Shown: positions 57,337 to 64,000 of the stretch, piece by piece | Position numbering within the stretch: position 1 is the stretch's first letter | Layout: each line of letters starts with the position of its first letter | Assembly: GCA_022385805.1 (NCBI GenBank) | Contig: MU277698.1 | Coordinates: forward strand, 124,001 to 188,000 | DNA length: 64,000 bases | Source of the DNA: Pilatotrama ljubarskyi | Lineage: Eukaryota; Basidiomycota; Agaricomycetes; Polyporales; Polyporaceae | Direction: 5' to 3' | Notes under the pieces: generated by a model | Seen by the model: the letters and a program-made list of their open reading frames with translations, nothing else | Databases searched by the model: none | What the model was told of the DNA's origin: nothing | Translations under genes and position numbers: made by a program

Positions 57337-60234
57337 CTACAGAACCGGCACCTGCGCCTTTTCGGCGTCGTGCGGCGCGACGAGCGCGTCGTCCCCGCCC
57401 GCCGGCGTCGACGCGTTATTGAGGTCCGGGCGGTTCGACTGCGGGCCCTTGTAGTGCCGGTGACCGCCGATCGCGTACCATACGCTGCGATGATGGAGAG
57501 ACGTGGTCAGCACTGTGCATTAGGACTGGAGACGTAAGATGGGTGTATGCTTACAGGGAGAGCAGGATGACTCCGCCAGTGATAGGCTACGCCAAGGCTG
57601 TCAGCAACAACACTCGTACTACGACCGGGAGTGGCACTCACTGCAGCGTAGTTCATCGTAGCTCCGGTGACGGGCAGGACGGTCGGCAGCGCAAAGATGA
57701 CACAAACGAACAGAGTCCACAAGATGCAGTTCACATTCGCGAACCAGCCGACCCACCCGTCGCCCATGTAAAATGGCCCGGGCACGAATTTCACCTCCGG
57801 ATGGTTCCTGTACCATCTCCGGCTGCATGCGTGCAGGTCAGCACAGGATTCCCCATCTCTTTGATACATATGGCGGACACGCACAAGAAGATCGGGATGA
57901 TGTACGACAGGTCGAGCGCCATCGCCGTCATCGCAAAGATCGCGTTGACCGCAATCGAGCTCGCGAGTTCGAGCAGGCCGGGCAGGATACCGATGAGCGT
58001 GACGAACCAGATCGCGCGGAGCGGCGTCTGCGTCCAGGTGCTGACGTGGCCGAAGTATCCGCCGTCGGGAAGACCTACCAGAGTTCACGCAGGATGAGCG
58101 TCCGCGTCGAATGCGGGAAGGGGCCATGAGGAAAAGCATACCCTTATCGCGGCTGAACGCGTACACAGTACGAGACGCAGCTTGGAGGGCGGTCTGGCAG
58201 ACGAAGAACGCGGTCATGCACACGAACGCCTATGAATACGTCCGCATCCTCAGTACTCCTCTCTTCACGCAGGCCCGCTTAGTGAAAGACGTACCCAGAG
58301 GAACAGCGCGCCAGGCTTGCCCATGCGTAGAGTCATGATCTCAAGGAAAGCGGAGCCGGAGGGACCAGGGAGATTTTCCCTATCCGATCATTGTCAGCAA
58401 CGCGCACGAGGGCAGTGTGGTGAATCAAAACGTACAGAGGGCCCGAACAGAGGACTACGACGATATTCAGGAGCCAGCCAATGAGGCCCGTGCCAATGAC
58501 TAGCGTCACCGGTCAGACCGTCACAACGTTCTGGCAAGAGCAGGAGGCTTACCGGCAATGAAGATGGCAGAAGGAGCAGCGTATGCAGCGCGCTTCACCT
58601 CCTCCCTGTGACACTCGCGTTCAGCTACGCCCGGACTGCTTTGACGGAGTAACTTACGAAATATGGGCCGTAGCATCGTAATCCTAAAACGATGCACAAC
58701 GCGTCACAGCACCTCGCTAAGCACGTCAGGCGCACAGGTGTCTTAGCCTATGGCTACTTACCGTCATCTAGACGTAACCCACGTCAGCACCACTCTCCTG
58801 CGCAAAGGAATACGTGAATATGCAAGCGTACCGTCCATTGTACGCTCAACAGACCGAAGAGGAACGCGATGCCGGTGTTCCATCCTCCGGTCTGGTTCAC
58901 GATGCCCTCGCTTCCGAACACGTACGCCGCGCTGTGCATCTCGCTCCGAGGCGTCGTCGCCAGCAGAACGATGATGATGACTGCTCAAGCGGTCAGCAAG
59001 GCCCATACGTACCGACGCCCACACCAGTACTTACTGAGCGTGGCGCCGATGTTCACAAAGACGAAGCCGGTGGTGAGGCGGGCGAGTTGGCGAGTAGCGA
59101 GGCAGTTCTACGCGCGTTCGTTAGGTCCGCCCCGATACCGTCACAATGCTACCGGGACTTACCAGGATACCGTGGAGTATCAACAAGCCAGCGAACAGGC
59201 CTACAGTCTTACCAGGAGTGACCGTGAAGTCTCCGTCCTACCCAGACGGATCTCAGCAATTCGGCCACGCATACACACCTCACTACAGACCTTGCCAACC
59301 ACAACCGCGGCCCATATCATGTTCGCCAGTCCGAACTCGGTCGAAGACAGCCCGAGGATCTGACCGAGGATATTCAGCCATCCGACGACCCATCCGACAA
59401 TAGGACGATGCTTCTTCGGGACGAGCTGGGCGGAAGCAGTGTACCTGCAGAACGGTCCGTCACGCGACCGTATTTGGCTAGTAGGTTCGCAAGAGACTCA
59501 CAAGCCGCCGCATGTCGGGAAAGCGCTGACAATCTCCGCGATACTTGCACCTGTGACGAGCGTCAGTACCACTGCCGTACGAGACAATCCAGAAGCGGCA
59601 CTACAGCCACCACCACTTGGACGAGCGTCCCGTAGCCTCATTTCTGTCCGAGCAAGCGCTCCGTTCCGTGACCGTCATTGCGCCGTCCGGCATACGCGTT
59701 CCGGACAACGGAAGTTGCGCACACGCCCGTGCAGCTTCGCTTCCAACCGCGGCCGATGCAGCACGTCTTCGGATCGCCTTGTGACCGCTGCGATCTCCGT
59801 CCGAAGCACACCGGACAGACTTCGTTCACTTTTTGACAGGCGTGGAGCAGAGCCGAGCGGCTGAGAGATACGCATGAGAAGGAGCGATACGCACCGAGAG
59901 TGAAGCACATCGTCGCGCCGAGGATCCAGCACCACGTCACGGAGGCGGGGCCACCCAAGAGGAGAGGCGAGTTGAAGGTGGTGGCGACGCTGGAACAGAG
60001 GCCCATGATGCTGAATGCGAAGCTGATCTGCAGGATCTGTCAGTACGTGACGCGCTGCTATCACGATGAGACACGGACGGTGGCCAAGTTGGAGAACTCG
60101 CGCTTGAAAGAGGGGACATAGCCGATCTCGAGGAGCTTGTTGTCGTCGCCGGAGTCGTCACTGCTGCTCGCGATCGACCGGGTGTCTGCCTGGGCATCCT
60201 TCTTGTCGGCGAGCTGGGGGCGGGGAGGGGACAT
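57337..60234 (-). CDS. APC-family amino acid / GABA / choline permease
   Basis: Twelve-helix plasma-membrane importer of the amino-acid/choline transporter branch of the APC superfamily (the group of yeast Uga4 and Hnm1); the substrate cannot be fixed. Multi-exon, roughly 530-550 residues. Start MSPPRPQLADKKDAQADTRS at 60234, then the cytosolic LLEIGYVPSFKREFSN typical of the group. Helix 1 has ISFAFSIMGLCSSVATTFNSPL. SIAEIVSAFPTCGGLYTASAQLVP is the conserved helix 3 region (E-x-x-S-x-F-P-x-x-G-G-x-Y). GWVVGWLNILGQILGLSS, VQWTMTDYDATAHISEEV and RTVYAFSRDKGLPDGGYF follow. WFVTLIGILPGLLELASSIAVNAIF and NHPEVKFVPGPFYMG lead to the last helices (WYAIGGHRHYKGP). The C-tail DAEKAQVPVL ends at 57337. 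It also looks complete by eye. Confidence 0.85.
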
Positions 60235-61638
60235 GGTGGGGGGAGGAAGGGAGGGGGAAGGAGAGGAGCGGCGAGCTGGTGCAGATAACGAGAGCCGTGG
60301 CTGGTGAGGACGCTGGATGGAGAGCGAGGTGCAGCTCGAGCGGGGTCGCGTGCCAAGCCACACTTTTCGCAGGCGCCAGGCGGTGCGCAGAATCAAATGC
60401 GCTCATCTTCGGTCGCGGTCCCGTCCGCGATTGGCACGCGTCGGCCGGCGAGGGTCGGCCAGCCGGCGCGGCGCGGGGCTCGGTCGTCGACGCCGCCATC
60501 AGCGATCTCCAGTTTTTCCCTCTTGATCCGTTGTCCCGCCTTGGCCGCCCCCCCGCCGCGTCCAGTCGCGTCCAATCACGACCCACGTGCGTCGCATCCG
60601 TCACGCCAGCTTACGTCCTCATCCTGTCACGCTCACCGCCGCAATCGTTGTTTCTCCCCGGCCTTCCCGGAGCAACTCGACCACCACCTCCGGTCGAGCG
60701 TCCAGCTCGACTCCGCCGGCTTGTCCATCTCGCAGACAGCACTTATCGCAAAGTACCGCATGGACCCTAGTAGGTGGGCGCCCTCCCATGACCGAGAAGA
60801 TTGCCCTGGCAAGGAACTGTGGGAAGTGTGGCGAATGCGCAGCCGCGTGCTACAGGCCGGTCTGCCCAGGACCACTCTCGTCAGTCTCTTGTACTTGCTG
60901 TATTGCTGTTGGCTACTTGCTCCACTGTTGTGATTCACCTACGCGTGGATCTGAGGCTACGGATGTGCCGCAATGACAGAAAGGCTCAAGTGCGCTTAAC
61001 CCTCTGCAGGCTCATCGCGGGTACCGTGACGGCTCTTCATGAGGCGGCTTCAATTGAGCTCTGTGACTTCTTATACTGTATACTGTGTATGAATGACCTC
61101 GGATGCCATCTCTGACATCTGTTTGAGCTGCTTTCGGCGGGCAACAAGAAGGTGCGTGCAATCTTCTATGTCATGGATGGGACCCGTGGCACTGTGGCAG
61201 TGGCCCCGCATCTCGAGGTCGAACTACATAGCACACGAGGAAGATACACCACGTCGTGTTACATCGTCGTCGTCCGGGGCCTCGATGTTCTGCATCGTTG
61301 CGGAGATGCTTCATCGCGGATCGATGGTCATACGACCGCTGACCCAGGTAACAGTACGGCTCACCAACGTGGGCGTTCCGCCTGCACAGCGTGCAGCAGC
61401 AGTCAGTTGCGGCAAACACCACCATCCGCCTTCTAGCGGGGCGTTTGCATCTGACAATTGTGTGGGCGTAACGACGAGGGTGTAGGCGCTACATGTTGGA
61501 CAGCGGTCCATACAGCCTCATCCCGCATGAACGCGCAGCGGCCACAGGTATAAGATATAATGCCCGGGATGCCATGTAGACAAAACCACCACCGTGTCAT
61601 ACCCCCTCTTCCTCGCGCGAAGCGGACGTCTTCACAAG
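60235..61638. other. Divergent promoter region between permease and MARVEL copy D
   Basis: 1.4 kb between two divergent genes. The first 250 bases upstream of the permease start are rich in CT on the minus strand, common in fungal promoters. Open stretches on the plus strand here appear compositional. No gene supported. Confidence 0.45.
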
Positions 61639-62417
61639 ATGTCTTGGTTGTATGACTACCGCGTCTTCTCTTACGGTGGGCCGTCCCTCGTATCCTCCCG
61701 CATTTCAACCATCTGTACTGAGCAAGGTCATAGTAATCTCCCTCGGCTGCGAGGTTGCCATCTTCGTGCAGTCGACAGATACGCTCAACGTCGCAGATCA
61801 AGTCCATGGCCTGTCCCTGACGTACGCCAGGTTCGCGCTCGCGACTTCCGTCATAACCGCCATTCCTTTGGCCCTCGTGTGCGTCTGCTCCTCCCACGCC
61901 CACTCATGCTCTTGTTCGAACGCCTCCACTGCTCAGGCTCATCCGTGAATGCATGAATCGTCCGGTGGATATCAGAACGGAACTGCTCTCATTGCGTACG
62001 TCCCCCCCTTCCCCAAGCCTCCTCTCTCGTCCCTGTCACCCGTATTCACGACCTCTGCGTCTCCTCTCAGCCGTCTTCGCCGCATTCTGGCTCTCTGTCG
62101 GCGGGGCAGCTCTCAAAGCCAGACACGCCAACTTCGACTACCAGTCGTGCGACGACATCACCAACGCCGCGCTCAACACCGTCTGCATCTACGCCAACCC
62201 CATCTCCACGTTCTCGTTCATCCCCGCTGGCATCAGTGAGTGCTCCTCGCCGAACTATCAAGCAAGATGGGAATGCTGATCGTGATCACTGTGCACAGTG
62301 CTGGCGTATGGCATGATCCTGCTGCTCGTCGCCGTTTGCAGCCAGCGTAGCGGGAAGCCCGTCTGGGCAAATGCAGTGCGCAGTCCTGAGATGGCTCAGC
62401 TCGCCACTGGGATTTGA
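61639..62417 (+). CDS. MARVEL-domain membrane protein, copy D
   Basis: Plus-strand member of the same family, about 9 kb from copy B. Exons 61639-61675, 61734-61878, 61937-61995, 62071-62235 and 62299-62417 sum to 525 nt (174 residues) with consistent phases. The start MSWLYDYRVFSY resembles copy C. Helix 1 is VISLGCEVAIFVQSTDTL, helix 2 YARFALATSVITAIPLALVLI, helix 3 PVFAAFWLSVGGAALKA. Paired cysteines in the loop are in YQSCDDITNAALNTVCIYAN, and helix 4 is MLAYGMILLLVAVCSQRSGKP. A short tail ends at LATGI. All frames are open. The intron positions match those of copies A-C, supporting descent from one ancestor by duplication. Confidence 0.8.
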
Positions 62418-62986
62418 GCGTTGTGCTTCGGTTTTCATCCTGGTGCTCCTCATTGGGCCGTCTGTCTCGGAGGGGCTTTACCCGTGTTCGTTTGTATGCC
62501 ACCCAATTTTGTCTCAAGCTTCGCTCGCATCCGCCGGATGCGAAAAATGTTGCAATTGGCGGTATGATGCGGGTGTTCTCCCATGTCCCTCACTTTGCTA
62601 CTACTCGTAAATACAGCCTGAGACGTGGATTCTTCCACGCTCCTTCTACATGTGCGGCAGCCTCTGCCTAAAAACCGTCTCTCGTATGAGTATGAATCAT
62701 TCAGCGTGCATTCACGTCCTGTTCTGCAAACGAGTCTGGGAGTACCTTGCGCATGAAAAGTCGCCTGATCTGTTGTGCTGAAGTCCAGCTGAAGTAGTAC
62801 TGTACTGCTGAAAGTGCTCAGGAAGCGCCTGTAGCGTACACAGCACGTGGCACCGGAAGTAAGCGCCCGCAACAAACCCGGGCGGGACGACTCTGCCAGG
62901 CGTTTGCGCGTGCTGTATCCTCCGTTCCGTCAAGTCCGACTCTTCTTCCACTTCATCTCTGCAGGGACCCAGGAAGGGATCGCAGA
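62418..62986. other. Short intergenic region before OXA1
   Basis: About 570 bases with the 3' region of MARVEL copy D and the promoter of the OXA1 gene. No gene seen. Confidence 0.5.
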
Positions 62987-64000
62987 ATGGTATCGTGTGT
63001 CGGTTATATGGGGCGCCTTGGCGCGGTCGGGCTCAGGTGAGCGCTGTAGACCAGCTACGCCGGGAGAGCTCCTTAACACGACGCTGCAGAGCTGCTCGGC
63101 CAGCGGTGAGCACTCCGCAAGCGAGATGCTTGTCAACGTTCGGTCTTCAGGTATGTACTTCCTTGCCTATGTACACCTCCGCTTAACACCCAGCAGCGTT
63201 CCAGGCTCGCACTGGCACGGAGTGACTTCCGGGCTCTGCCGTCGAACTCCCGCTCCTTCTTCTCGGGCTCGTCAAAACCGTCCCCACCAGCGGACAAGGC
63301 TGAAGCTTTACTAGCAGAGACGGCTGCTCCTGAGGCTGCCGCTGCACCAGAGCCTGTACCTGCAGAGCCCTCTGCTGTACTGGACACGGCCTCCTCCGCT
63401 CCCTTCCCAGACACTGCGCTTCCTCCTGTGGCAGTCCCAACGGACTCCCTCCCCACTGAGGCCCTCTCCTCTATCCCTCCACCCATGCATTACGGCGACC
63501 TCGCAGCGCTCGGCATTGCCGGCTGGACGCCCGCAGGTCTCTGCCGCTGGGGCATGGAGCTCCTCCACGTCTCGACGGGCCTGCCGTGGTTCTGGACAAT
63601 CGTCGGCGCGACGGTCCTCTCGCGCGTCATCCTCTTCCCCTTCAGCGTGAAGCAGATCCGGAGCACTGCCGCGCTCGCCCCATACCAGGATGAAATCAGC
63701 GCGATCCGCGAGGAGGTCGCGGCCGCGCAGAAGCGCAAGGACATGCTCGCGCTGCAGCGCGCCGCGCTCCGCCAGAAGATGATATACGAGAAGGCGGGCG
63801 TGAGCGTAAGCGGGATGGCCGTCGCGCCGTTCATCCAGCTGCCCGTCACGCTTGGCATGTTCTTCGGTATCAAGAAGCTGTGCGACTTGCCCGTCGAGCA
63901 GCTCAAGTATAGCGGCTTCGAGTGGGTCCCGGACCTTACTGTCGTGGACCCTACCTACACCCTGCCGATCATTGCGACTGTCCTCATGAATGTCCAGATC
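62987..64000 (+). CDS. OXA1: OXA1/YidC-family mitochondrial inner-membrane insertase (3' end outside window)
   Basis: Inserts mitochondrially encoded and conservatively sorted proteins into the inner membrane. The core is clear in the exon from 63194. A low-complexity Ala/Pro/Glu segment (AETAAPEAAAAPEPVPAEPS) comes first. Next is MHYGDLAALGIAGWTPAGLCRWGMELLHVSTGLPWFWTIVGATVLSRVILFPFSVKQIRST, the first YidC/Oxa1 helix and the basic loop start. A helical hairpin follows (EISAIREEVAAAQKRKDMLALQRA), then VAPFIQLPVTLGMFFGIKKL and LPIIATVLMNVQI at the window edge. My 5' model (62987-63036, then a 16-nt exon 63090-63105, then 63194 onward) gives an arginine-rich, acid-free presequence (MGRLGAVGLRAARPAQRSRL). 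It fits in frame, but the start and the tiny exon are tentative. The family and core are certain. Confidence 0.85.

Noticed and set aside
58750..59640. Several plus-strand frames across the permease gene
   Set aside because: They are antisense shadows of the permease exons, with no motif of their own.
1..64000. CRISPR arrays, tRNA or rRNA genes, bacterial-type operons
   Set aside because: None seen. The spliced genes and families are eukaryotic, and I found no cloverleaf or regularly spaced repeat by eye, though a tRNA scan was not possible.

Overview
This window is nuclear DNA from a filamentous basidiomycete, most likely an Agaricomycete (Polyporales-like). The evidence is the gene families present (DUF6532 and DUF6534 proteins, a Plavaka-type transposase, F-box-like leucine-rich proteins, several small MARVEL proteins), the many GT-AG introns of about 50-70 bases, and the high GC content. 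Exon models were assembled by hand from splice signals, reading-frame continuity and family resemblance. No database search was possible. Where an exon sum divisible by three is quoted, it was counted from the coordinates.

Layout. 1-5.9 kb: a divergent pair made of a DUF6532 gene (minus) and an intact Plavaka DDE transposase (plus), probably one CACTA-related element, lying against a decayed DUF6534 membrane-protein gene. 8.6-12.8 kb: a SAM-dependent methyltransferase, the first of three paralogous F-box-like genes, a non-autonomous hAT element with a perfect 8-bp target duplication, and a SRPBCC protein with a 12-nt exon. 13.4-22.3 kb: a PIN-like (auxin efflux carrier family) transporter and a fungal Munc13/UNC-13 homologue. 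24-28 kb: two more F-box paralogues, the second carrying a one-base frameshift. 29.6-36.9 kb: a proline-rich orphan, a MARVEL protein and a DUF7598-like four-helix membrane protein. 37-43 kb: a 6-kb stretch without any gene I recognise, containing a roughly 300-bp tandem duplication.

43-48.3 kb: a secreted GH18 chitinase and a large mitochondrial-type PPR protein. 49-62.4 kb: a membrane-protein neighbourhood with a 5'-truncated RTA1-like gene, three MARVEL paralogues in the same direction (one with an in-frame stop), an APC-family amino-acid permease and a further MARVEL gene. The window ends inside an OXA1 mitochondrial insertase gene.

How the genes relate. Housekeeping genes (Munc13, PPR, OXA1, permease, PIN-like carrier) are interleaved with lineage-specific multigene families (F-box-like, MARVEL, DUF6534) that show tandem duplication, frameshifts, truncation and pseudogenisation. 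This is a birth-and-death pattern next to active or recently active transposons. I see no metabolic cluster. The best candidates for something little described are the two-gene DUF6532/Plavaka element and the rapidly evolving MARVEL and F-box families.
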